Assembly: GCA_903860995.1 (NCBI GenBank)
Contig: CAIOSS010000312.1
Location: forward strand, 1 to 5,225
Direction of reading: 5' to 3'
From: an uncultured delta proteobacterium
Lineage (GTDB): Bacteria > Myxococcota_A > Polyangia > Polyangiales > Ga0077539
Length of the DNA stretch: 5,225 nt
Shown: one piece after another, positions 1 through 5,225 of the stretch
Layout: every line of letters begins with the position of its first letter
Numbering within the stretch: position 1 is the first letter of the stretch
The notes under the pieces: generated by a model
Databases searched by the model: none
Told to the model about the DNA's origin: nothing
Seen by the model: only the letters and a program-made list of their open reading frames with translations
Made by a program: the position numbers and the translations under genes

Positions 1-281
1 CGGGCCACCGGGTGCTCGGAGCGCGCGGGCGCCGCGGCGCGGGTCGGCGGCGGCGGTGGGGGCGGGGGCTCGATGTCGACCGGCACCGGCAGCGGACGGG
101 TCGGCATCGTCGAGACCGTGAGCACCAGCGACTCCAGCTGCGCCCGGGGGCTGGGCGGGTTGACGGTGATGAGCGCGCCGACGACGAGCGCCCCGAGCCC
201 GTGCGCGATCACGGAGAGGGACATGGACAGCGGCAGCCGCCCCGGGACGAGCCGCGTGAGGTCGGCGGCGGCGTCAGTCAT
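1..281 (-). CDS. TonB-like energy transducer, N-terminal part (cut by window edge)
   Basis: The reading frame opens with ATG at 281-279 and stays open for 93 codons to the window edge. Residues 1-18 are a short cytoplasmic stretch. Residues 19-40 form one hydrophobic segment containing S23-V-I-A-H27, which matches the SxxxH motif of TonB transmembrane domains that contact ExbB/ExbD. A proline-rich stretch follows from about residue 60, with eight consecutive prolines at 72-79, as in the periplasm-spanning linker of TonB. TonB carries energy from the inner-membrane proton gradient to outer-membrane receptors for iron complexes and similar substrates. The C-terminal receptor-contact domain lies outside the window, so this could also be a TolA-like or other single-pass proline-rich protein. 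The start overlaps the stop of the upstream gene (ATGACTGA, positions 281-274), which suggests translational coupling. No separate promoter is visible. The frame and topology are seen directly; the TonB call is inferred from the motif and linker. Confidence 0.62.
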   Translation of the reverse strand, partial: MTDAAADLTRLVPGRLPLSMSLSVIAHGLGALVVGALITVNPPSPRAQLESLVLTVSTMPTRPLPVPVDIEPPPPPPPPTRAAAPARSEHPVA

Positions 282-2406
282 TGTCGCCCGCGACCCGCTG
301 GGAGCTCACCTGCAGCGTCACCGTGAACTCGTTCTTGAGGAAGTCCGTGAGGGCCTTCACGGCGTCGTGGACGCGCAGCACCGCGGCCCGGTCGGTGACC
401 AGCGCGCGAGAGAGGCTGTCGCCCGGGAGCGCGTTGATGGCCGCGTCGATGGCGTCGAGGTCGGCGCCCATCTCCGTCGCGAGCGACGCCGCACCGGCCG
501 CCACGAGCATGTCGTCGAAGCCCTGCTGGTTGCCCGCCGCGCAGCCCTGTAACAGCGTGCGCAGGCCGAGGACGTTGTTGCGCAGGTGCTGCTCGCCGCG
601 GTCGGCCCACTGCGACTCCAGCGCCTCCGGGCGCACCGTCGTGCCCGGCAGCCCGAGGGGCGCGGCGAGGCGGAGGTCCTTCATGTCCGTGTCGGCGTGG
701 AAGCTCGCCTCGGCCACGGCGCTGAAGGCGCTCTGCTGCGTGGCGAAGAGGGTGCTCCCGGCGCCCGCGGTCTCGAGCTGCGCGCGGAACCCGGCGGGCT
801 CCCACGCGGCGTTGAGGGCCCGCGCCTGCGCGGCGACGTCCACCGCGGCGGCGTGGGCGTACGCGGCCCGGCGACGGGCGAGCTCGTCGGGGGCGATCGC
901 CGCCCAGGCGCCCATGGCGTTGAGGGGGTGCTCGGCGGGGCAGGCGTTGTCGGCGCCGGAATAGTAGAGCAGGTATTCGAGCGTCGCGAGGCCGCGGGCG
1001 TTGGTCGACAGGGCGGCGAAGCCCGCGCCCTCGTAGGTGCGCGCGGCGAGCTGCTGCTCGATGAGGCAGCGGTTGACGTCGGGCCAGGCGTAGAGGTTGT
1101 TGCGGAGCCCGCGGCCGCCGAGGGTGTCGAGGGCCCCCGCGGGGCCGAAGCCGAGCATCTCGGCCTGCTGCCACACGTCGATGGCGCGCTCCCAGGCCGC
1201 GCGGGCGGCGGCGCGGGTCACGTCGGTGGGCGCCGCGGCGTGGGCCATGGTCGCGGCCACGAGCGCGTCAGCCTGGGTCTGGAACTGCCCGGTGGTCTGC
1301 ACGGTGCACACCGCGAAGGAGCGGAGCAGGGCCGTCCGGTCGAAGCCCTCGGTGGTGCAGGTCGCGGTGCTCATCGCGGCCAGCAGGAGCGCGGCGCGGG
1401 GCGACCAGCGAGCGGACGGGGCCCACGCGGCGGCGACCTCGGAGGCGCGCGCGCGCAGCCGGCGCGATACGGCGGCGACGGGGGAGAGGAGAAGAGAGAC
1501 GACCGTGTGGTCGGGGCCGGGCTCGCCCGCGGGGAGACCGAAGGACAGCGACTCGCGGCGGGCGGTGGTGACGTGGAGCGAGGCGCCGAGGCGGTCCCAG
1601 AGGGCGAGGACGGTGCCGAAGTTGCGGTCGGCGTGGCGGGGGTCGCTGCTGTGGTGAACCTGGTGCTGCGCCGGGCTCAGGAAGAAGCGCTCGACCCGCG
1701 GGCCGTACGAGAGCCACACGTGCGAGTGGCGGAGGTTGGCGCCGCAGAGGGTCCAGGCGAAGCCGAGGGCGTCGACGCCGAGCAGCTCCCAGGCGCGCAG
1801 CGACGGGCCGAACACCCACGCGCAGAGGCCCATGACCACGCCCACGACGAGGGCGCTGGCGGCGCCGTTGAGGGCGCCCTCCACGGGGTGCGTGCGATAG
1901 AGGGTGAGCGGCGTGAGCACCTCCGCCGAGTGGTGAACCTTGTGGAACTCCCACAGCAGCGGGCTGCGGTGCATCCAGCGGTGGAGGTAGAAGCGCCCGG
2001 CGTCCTCGGCCACGAAGACCCCGAGGGTGTAGACCGCGGCCGCGAGCAGCGGGAGCCCGACCAGGCCCGGCGACCCGAGGTGGTGCCGCGCCTGGCCCAG
2101 GACCATCGCCGCCACCGCGAGCACCGACACCCCGCGGGCGCCGACGAAGAGCACCCGCAGCAGCGCCCGCGCGGCGATGAGCCGGTAGTCCGCGAGCGCC
2201 GAGCGGTGGAGCCAGACGTCCCGCGAGAAGATGCCCCGCGCGGCCCGACCGACCCCGACGCCCCGCGCCGCCAGCGTCGCCACCGCGATCACCCCCGCGA
2301 AGGCCAGGAAGGGCGCGAACACCCGGGCGCTCGGGTCGAGCAAGGTCGCCGCAGGCCGCGCCAGCGCCGCCAGTGCATCCGACAAAACACGGGCAAACGA
2401 CATCAT
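274..2406 (-). CDS. Sterol desaturase/fatty acid hydroxylase fused to an imelysin-like (M75 family) domain
   Basis: This 710-residue protein has two parts. Residues 1 to about 320 are a membrane-bound di-iron oxygenase of the sterol desaturase/fatty acid hydroxylase family. It has hydrophobic segments near 28-48, 84-103, 116-134 and 180-200, and histidine clusters H142xxxH146, H155xxHH159 and H248xxHH252, plus R171-T-H-P near the second cluster. Such enzymes hydroxylate or desaturate lipids at the membrane; the substrate cannot be read from sequence. Residues from about 352 to 705 resemble imelysin/peptidase M75: a helical start with AAW and W412-Q-Q-A-E-M-L-G-F-G-P, then A440-W-P-D-V-N-R-C, E477-Y-L-L, and a late D575-M-K-D-L-R-L-A-A-P-L. 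Imelysin-like proteins usually sit in the envelope and are often iron-regulated; most have no proven protease activity. The GxHxxE motif reads G472-L-A-T-L-E477, with Ala in place of His. The junction (336-350) is short, hydrophobic and ends at a Cys, like an old signal peptide. ATG at 2406 is preceded by GGAAGG at 7 bases; a second ATG follows at 2403. Domain calls are strong; the fusion's function is unknown. Confidence 0.88.
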   Translation of the reverse strand: MMSFARVLSDALAALARPAATLLDPSARVFAPFLAFAGVIAVATLAARGVGVGRAARGIFSRDVWLHRSALADYRLIAARALLRVLFVGARGVSVLAVAAMVLGQARHHLGSPGLVGLPLLAAAVYTLGVFVAEDAGRFYLHRWMHRSPLLWEFHKVHHSAEVLTPLTLYRTHPVEGALNGAASALVVGVVMGLCAWVFGPSLRAWELLGVDALGFAWTLCGANLRHSHVWLSYGPRVERFFLSPAQHQVHHSSDPRHADRNFGTVLALWDRLGASLHVTTARRESLSFGLPAGEPGPDHTVVSLLLSPVAAVSRRLRARASEVAAAWAPSARWSPRAALLLAAMSTATCTTEGFDRTALLRSFAVCTVQTTGQFQTQADALVAATMAHAAAPTDVTRAAARAAWERAIDVWQQAEMLGFGPAGALDTLGGRGLRNNLYAWPDVNRCLIEQQLAARTYEGAGFAALSTNARGLATLEYLLYYSGADNACPAEHPLNAMGAWAAIAPDELARRRAAYAHAAAVDVAAQARALNAAWEPAGFRAQLETAGAGSTLFATQQSAFSAVAEASFHADTDMKDLRLAAPLGLPGTTVRPEALESQWADRGEQHLRNNVLGLRTLLQGCAAGNQQGFDDMLVAAGAASLATEMGADLDAIDAAINALPGDSLSRALVTDRAAVLRVHDAVKALTDFLKNEFTVTLQVSSQRVAGDND

Positions 2407-2469
2407 CGATTGGCCTTCCCGGGAGCAACGCAGCGGTTGATTCTGCGAACAGTTCTCAAGATTGCCTTA

Positions 2470-2499
2470 CGGATACCCCCGGCGAGGAAGGCTTGTCAA
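2470..2499 (-). promoter_or_regulatory. Candidate sigma-70-type promoter for the desaturase-imelysin gene
   Basis: On the minus strand a perfect TTGACA lies at 2499-2494. It is followed after 18 bases by TATCCG at 2475-2470, which matches TATAAT at only three of six positions. Transcription would begin near 2463, giving a leader of about 57 bases before the ATG at 2406. The -35 element is convincing and well placed. The -10 element is weak, which would suit a promoter that needs an activator or is recognised by another sigma factor. The assignment rests on hexamer matches and position only. Confidence 0.4.
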
Positions 2500-2504
2500 G
2501 CCTT
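2488..2504. promoter_or_regulatory. Perfect 17-bp dyad, candidate operator over the -35 element
   Basis: The sequence AAGGCTTG-T-CAAGCCTT is a perfect inverted repeat with two 8-base arms and one central base. It contains the TTGACA hexamer of the candidate promoter entirely within it. A dimeric repressor bound here would block RNA polymerase. The arms do not resemble a Fur box (GATAATGATAATCATTATC type), so I cannot name the regulator. As RNA it could form only a 6-bp stem with a 5-base loop and has no following T-run, so a terminator is less likely. Confidence 0.45.
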
Positions 2505-2671
2505 TGCCGCTGGCGCTTTGGGGTGACTGCCCCAGGGAGGGAGTGCGCGCAGGCGGAGCGACGGGCGATGACATCGGTCAGTGGCACCGGTTGCACCTCT
2601 CGTCCGCTCGATCGACGGGGGCGTCGTCGCAGGTGCGGGGGCGCCCGAGAGACCATCCACGGAGGAATCCC

Positions 2672-2860
2672 ATGAGCAAGAAGATCATCGCGGTGACCGG
2701 CGCCACGGGCGCGCAAGGCGGCGGGCGCGCAAGGCGGCGGGCTCGCCCGCGCCATCCCCGCGTGCTCAACGGGCGACCGCGTCGTCGGGCGTTGGTGTGG
2801 GTGGCGCGGCGCCCTGCCACGGCGTGGTGGCGAGGTGGGCGGTGCGCATGGGCGGCGTAG
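2672..2860 (+). pseudogene. Remnant of an NmrA-type NAD(P)-binding protein gene (N-terminus only, frameshifted)
   Basis: The ATG at 2672 follows a strong ribosome binding site, GGAGGA at 2661-2666. The first residues, MSKKIIAVTGATGAQGGG, are a beta strand followed by the glycine-rich TGATGxQGG loop typical of the NmrA/HSCARG-like atypical short-chain dehydrogenase family, which binds NAD(P) and is usually about 290-300 residues long. A 16-bp tandem duplication then shifts the frame. Removing one copy restores the family-like continuation G-G-G-L-A-R-A-I, after which similarity stops in any frame. The current frame becomes arginine-rich and ends at TAG 2858-2860 after 62 codons, 30 bases before the acs stop on the other strand. 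Only about 25 codons of the original gene remain, so this is a truncated, dead copy. The family call rests on a short but distinctive motif. Confidence 0.68.
2706..2742. repeat. 16-bp tandem duplication inside the NmrA remnant
   Basis: The unit GCGCAAGGCGGCGGGC occurs at 2711-2726 and again, unchanged, at 2727-2742. The 16-base period extends back to 2706. Because 16 is not a multiple of three, the second copy shifts the reading frame of the NmrA-type gene start. The identity of the copies suggests either a recent slippage event or an assembly artefact. Confidence 0.9.
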
Positions 2861-2890
2861 CGTCGCACCGCTCGTGCCAGCGGAGCGCGG

Positions 2891-4843
2891 TCAGTCCTCG
2901 TCGGTGGCGCGCAGCGCCGCGAGCACCGAGAGGTCTTCCAGGGTCGTGGTGTCGCCCTTGGCCTCCCCTCCCCCGGCGATCTCCTTCAAGAGCCTCCGCA
3001 TGATCTTGCCGCTGCGGGTCTTCGGGAGCGCGTCGGCGAAGCGCACCACGTCGGGCCGCGCGAAGCGGCCGATCTCGGCGCCCACGTGGTCGGCCAGCGC
3101 CTGCTTGAGCTCGTTGGTCGCCGCGAAGCCGGGGCGCAGCGTCACGAAGCACACCAGCCCCTGGCCCTTCACCTCGTCGGGCCGGCCCACCACCGCGGCC
3201 TCGGCCACGGCGCGGTGGCTCACCAGCGCGCTCTCGATCTCCGCCGTCCCGAGGCGGTGGCCGGAGATGTTGAGCACGTCGTCGACCCGGCCCATCAGCC
3301 AGAAGTAGCCGTCCTCGTCGCGGCGCGCGCCGTCGCCGGTGAAGTACACCCCGGGGATCTCCGTGAAGTACTGCCGCCGGAAGCGCTCGTCGTCGCCGTA
3401 GATGGTGCGCGCCATCGAGGGCCACGGGCGCTTGATCACCAGGAAGCCGCCCTCGTTGGGCGCGCAGCGCGTGCCGTCCTTGCGCACCACGTCGGCGTCG
3501 ATGCCGAAGAAGGGCAGCGTCGCGCTCCCTGGCTTGGTGGGCGTCGCGCCCGGCAGGGGGGAGATCATGATGGCCCCGGTCTCGGTCTGCCACCAGGTGT
3601 CCACCACGGGGCAGCGGGCGTTGCCGATGACGCGCTGGTACCACATCCACGCCTCGGGGTTGATGGGCTCGCCGACGCTGCCCAGCAGGCGCAAGCACGA
3701 GAGGTCGGCCTTCATGGGCCACTGCTCGCCCCAGCGCATGAACGCGCGGATGGCCGTCGGGGCCGTGTAGAAGATGGTGACGCCGTAGCGCTCGCAGAGC
3801 TGCCAGAGCCGGCCCTGGTCGGGGAAGTTGGGCGCGCCCTCGTACATCAGGATGGTCGCGCCGTTGAGCAGCGGGCCGTAGACGACGTAGGAGTGGCCGG
3901 TGATCCAGCCGACGTCGGCGGTGCAGAAGTACGTGTCGTTCTCGCGCAGGTCGAAGACGTACTTGCTGGTGACGTGGGTGCCCACCATGTAGCCGCCGGT
4001 GGTGTGCACGATGCCCTTGGGCTTCCCGGTGGTGCCCGAGGTGTAGAGGATGAACAGCGGGTGCTCGCTCTCCACGGGCAGCGGCGGCGCGCTCGCGTTG
4101 ACGGCCTCGATGACCTCCTGCCAGTAGTGGTCGCGGCCGGGCTCCATGTTCACCCGCTCGCCGGTGCGCTTGAACACCACCGTGTGCCGCACGCTCGGGC
4201 ACTCCGCGATGGCCTTGTCGACGATGGCCTTGAGGGGGACCACCTGGCCGCGGCGCCACGCGCCGTCGCAGGTGACCACCAGCGAGGCCTTGGAGTCGTT
4301 GATGCGGTCGCGCACGGCCTCGGCCGCGAAGCCGCCGAAGATCACCATGTGCGGCGCGCCGATGCGGGCGCACGCGAGCATCGCGACGGCGATCTCGGGC
4401 ACCATGCCCATGTAGATCGCCACCCGGTCGCCGGTGCGCACGCCCAGCTTGCGCAGCACGTTGGTGAAGCGGCACACCTCGCGGTGCAGCTGGTGGTAGG
4501 TGAGCGTGCGGGTCTCGCCGGGCTCGCCCTCCCAGAGGATGGCGGCCTTGTTGCGGCGCAGCGACGAGAGGTGCCGGTCGAGGCAGTTGTAGGAGATGTT
4601 GGTGGTGCCGCCGACGAACCAGCGCGAGTCCGGCGCCTCGTCGACGAGCACGTCGCGCGGCGGCGCGAACCAGTGCAGCGCGTCGGCCATCTCACCCCAG
4701 AAGGCCTCCGGGTCCTGGAGGGACTTCTCGTAGAGCGCGCGGTACTGCTCCAGCGACCGGATGTGCGCGTGCCGCGAGAACTCCTCATCGGGCGGAAAGA
4801 CCCGGGTCTCCTTCATCATGCTCTCGATCGGCTTGGGGTTCAT
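2891..4843 (-). CDS. acs: Acetyl-CoA synthetase (acetate-CoA ligase, AMP-forming)
   Basis: Acs converts acetate, ATP and CoA to acetyl-CoA, AMP and diphosphate in the cytoplasm, through an acetyl-adenylate. The 650-residue length matches the family (about 650). Residues 10-60 form the N-terminal Acs region with KETRVFPP. The phosphate-binding loop Y267-TSGTTGKPKG is intact, as are T417-type motif WWQTETG (W417-G423), YFTGDG (500-505) and GRVDDVLNISGHRLGTAEIE (518-537). By alignment with the Salmonella enzyme, the acetate pocket is I314, T315, V390 and W418 (V310, T311, V386 and W414 there), so acetate rather than a longer acid is the expected substrate. Hinge D521, G528 and R530 are present. 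Catalytic lysine K613 lies in PKTRSGKIMRR, the site that protein acetyltransferases modify in other bacteria. I chose ATG 4843 because IES-x-x-KETRVFPP fits the usual N-terminus, although its ribosome site is poor. Other in-frame ATGs lie at 4876, 4819 and 4816. The gene stands alone, with no cotranscribed neighbour. Confidence 0.98.
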   Translation of the reverse strand: MNPKPIESMMKETRVFPPDEEFSRHAHIRSLEQYRALYEKSLQDPEAFWGEMADALHWFAPPRDVLVDEAPDSRWFVGGTTNISYNCLDRHLSSLRRNKAAILWEGEPGETRTLTYHQLHREVCRFTNVLRKLGVRTGDRVAIYMGMVPEIAVAMLACARIGAPHMVIFGGFAAEAVRDRINDSKASLVVTCDGAWRRGQVVPLKAIVDKAIAECPSVRHTVVFKRTGERVNMEPGRDHYWQEVIEAVNASAPPLPVESEHPLFILYTSGTTGKPKGIVHTTGGYMVGTHVTSKYVFDLRENDTYFCTADVGWITGHSYVVYGPLLNGATILMYEGAPNFPDQGRLWQLCERYGVTIFYTAPTAIRAFMRWGEQWPMKADLSCLRLLGSVGEPINPEAWMWYQRVIGNARCPVVDTWWQTETGAIMISPLPGATPTKPGSATLPFFGIDADVVRKDGTRCAPNEGGFLVIKRPWPSMARTIYGDDERFRRQYFTEIPGVYFTGDGARRDEDGYFWLMGRVDDVLNISGHRLGTAEIESALVSHRAVAEAAVVGRPDEVKGQGLVCFVTLRPGFAATNELKQALADHVGAEIGRFARPDVVRFADALPKTRSGKIMRRLLKEIAGGGEAKGDTTTLEDLSVLAALRATDED

Positions 4844-4913
4844 GGGCGCGAATGATAGGCGCAACCCGCGCACCATTGACACCCCGACCCATTTGACTAG
4901 CAAAGGGACACGA
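4844..4913. promoter_or_regulatory. 70-base divergent intergenic region upstream of acs and of the plus-strand gene
   Basis: Both flanking genes read away from this gap, so their promoters should lie here or reach into the genes. Facing acs, TATCAT at 4857-4852 matches a -10 box at five of six positions, but no good -35 lies 16-18 bases upstream. It would start RNA about two bases before the acs ATG at 4843, or about 26 bases before the alternative ATG at 4819. Facing the plus gene, TTGACA at 4876-4881 is a perfect -35 match, with TTGAC again at 4893-4897, 17 bases on. No acceptable -10 box follows before the ribosome site AAGGGA (4903-4908). Only the divergent layout is certain. Confidence 0.35.
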
Positions 4914-5225
4914 ATGATGGCCGCGCAGCCCGATCGCCTCGTCGAGGCCCTCCTCGAAGGCCCCCTCACCGCCCCCGTCTACGAGGCCCTGCTCGCCCGG
5001 GCCGACGCCGCCGGCGCCCTCGACCTCGTCGCCCGCTGCGCCCTCAGCCTCGACGCGCGGGAGCGCCACCACCACGAGGCCGCCGAGTCCCTCGCCCGCC
5101 TCGCCGCGCGCCACCTGCCGCCGGACCGCGGCGCCGTCCACGCATGGCTCGACGCGCTCACCAGCACCCGCGGCGCCACCGCCGAGTGGGTCGCCGCGCG
5201 GGTCGCCTCCGCCGTCGGCGACCAC
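4914..5225 (+). CDS. Hypothetical helical protein, N-terminal part (cut by window edge)
   Basis: The frame opens at ATG 4914 (a second ATG follows at 4917) and runs 104 codons without a stop to the window edge. AAGGGA at 4903-4908 is a good ribosome site, 5 bases before the first ATG. Nearly all codons end in G or C, as expected of a real gene here. The protein is rich in Ala, Leu, Arg and Glu, with no transmembrane segment or signal peptide. It looks all-helical, with amphipathic stretches near 7-15, 19-45, 48-67 and 74-83, a His triplet at 52-54 and Trp at 78 and 92. The spacing of helices recalls HEAT- or armadillo-type scaffold proteins, but no motif is clear enough for a family call. The divergent position from acs gives no strong functional hint. 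It is recognised as a gene from frame, ribosome site and codon use only. Confidence 0.72.
   Translation, partial: MMAAQPDRLVEALLEGPLTAPVYEALLARADAAGALDLVARCALSLDARERHHHEAAESLARLAARHLPPDRGAVHAWLDALTSTRGATAEWVAARVASAVGDH

Larger units (their letters stand above)
2407..2890. other. 484-base gap between the fusion gene and acs, without an intact gene
   Basis: The side next to the fusion gene (about 2430-2510) is less GC-rich than its surroundings and holds a candidate promoter and dyad, listed separately. From 2505 to 2660 I see no gene. There is only a small hairpin, TGGGG/CCCCA at 2519-2534, with no T-tract. A broken NmrA-type gene start occupies 2672-2860. Between it and the acs stop, a weak stem CCGCT/AGCGG at 2868-2883 has no T-run, so I do not call an acs terminator. 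Open frames across this gap have arginine-rich, low-complexity translations typical of non-coding GC-rich DNA. Confidence 0.7.

Noticed and set aside
2488..2504. Fur box reading of the dyad
   Set aside because: The arms AAGGCTTG/CAAGCCTT do not match the GATAAT-type repeats of Fur sites, despite the possible iron context.
586..2526. Long open frame of 646 codons on the plus strand opposite the desaturase-imelysin gene
   Set aside because: Its translation is a Gly/Arg/Glu/Val/His-rich low-complexity string with no domain, and the opposite strand carries clear family motifs. It is a shadow of high-GC codon bias.
2519..2534. TGGGG/CCCCA hairpin as a transcription terminator
   Set aside because: The stem is only 5 bp and there is no T-run on either side, and neither flanking gene ends next to it.
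2868..2883. CCGCT/AGCGG stem just past the acs stop as an intrinsic terminator
   Set aside because: A 5-bp stem with no following T-run is weak, and such stems are common by chance in DNA of this composition.
2766..4475. Alternative minus-strand frame of 569 codons within acs
   Set aside because: It is Arg/His/Pro-rich and out of frame with the intact acs motifs, so it is a frame shadow.
3086..4855. Long open frame of 589 codons on the plus strand opposite acs
   Set aside because: The translation has no recognisable domain, is rich in Val/His/Ala/Gly, and lies entirely opposite the highly conserved acs gene.
4844..4969. N-terminal extension of Acs by 42 residues to an ATG at 4969
   Set aside because: The extra residues have no family similarity, would cross the divergent intergenic gap and overlap the start of the plus-strand gene. 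The 650-residue form already matches family length.
1..5225. Mobile element or defence system
   Set aside because: No transposase, integrase, terminal repeats, CRISPR repeats or known defence domains are visible on either strand.

Overview
This is a GC-rich window, roughly 70% G+C by eye, with strong G/C preference at third codon positions. It looks like chromosomal DNA from a high-GC proteobacterial-type organism. A myxobacterium (Myxococcota) or relative is my best guess, because sterol-desaturase and imelysin proteins occur together with a TonB-like protein. That is an inference from gene content and composition, not a taxonomic proof. I see no rRNA, tRNA, CRISPR array, transposase or phage gene.

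Layout. (1) Positions 2406 down to 1, minus strand: a two-gene unit. The first gene (2406-274) encodes a 710-residue protein that joins a complete membrane sterol desaturase/fatty-acid hydroxylase domain to an imelysin-like (peptidase M75 family) domain in one uninterrupted frame. Its stop codon overlaps by 8 bases the start of a second gene (281-1, cut by the window edge). That gene encodes the N-terminus of a TonB-like energy transducer, with an SxxxH transmembrane segment and an eight-proline run. (2) Positions 2407-2890: a 484-base gap. It holds a candidate promoter for the fusion gene with a perfect 17-bp dyad across its -35 hexamer. It also holds the first 20 or so codons of a broken NmrA-type NAD(P)-binding gene on the plus strand, frameshifted by a 16-bp tandem duplication. 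(3) Positions 4843-2891, minus strand: a complete acetyl-CoA synthetase gene (acs, 650 aa) with all key residues. (4) Positions 4914-5225, plus strand: the first 104 codons of an unrecognised helical protein, divergent from acs and cut by the window edge.

How the genes relate. Acs is a housekeeping enzyme that activates acetate and has no visible link to the rest. The desaturase-imelysin gene and the tonB-like gene look translationally coupled. Imelysin-like proteins are often iron-regulated envelope proteins and TonB powers outer-membrane uptake of iron complexes, so an iron- or metal-related envelope role for the pair is reasonable. The desaturase is itself a di-iron enzyme family. The function of the fusion is unknown. 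The most interesting points are the fusion, its loss of the imelysin GxHxxE histidine, and the dyad over its promoter.
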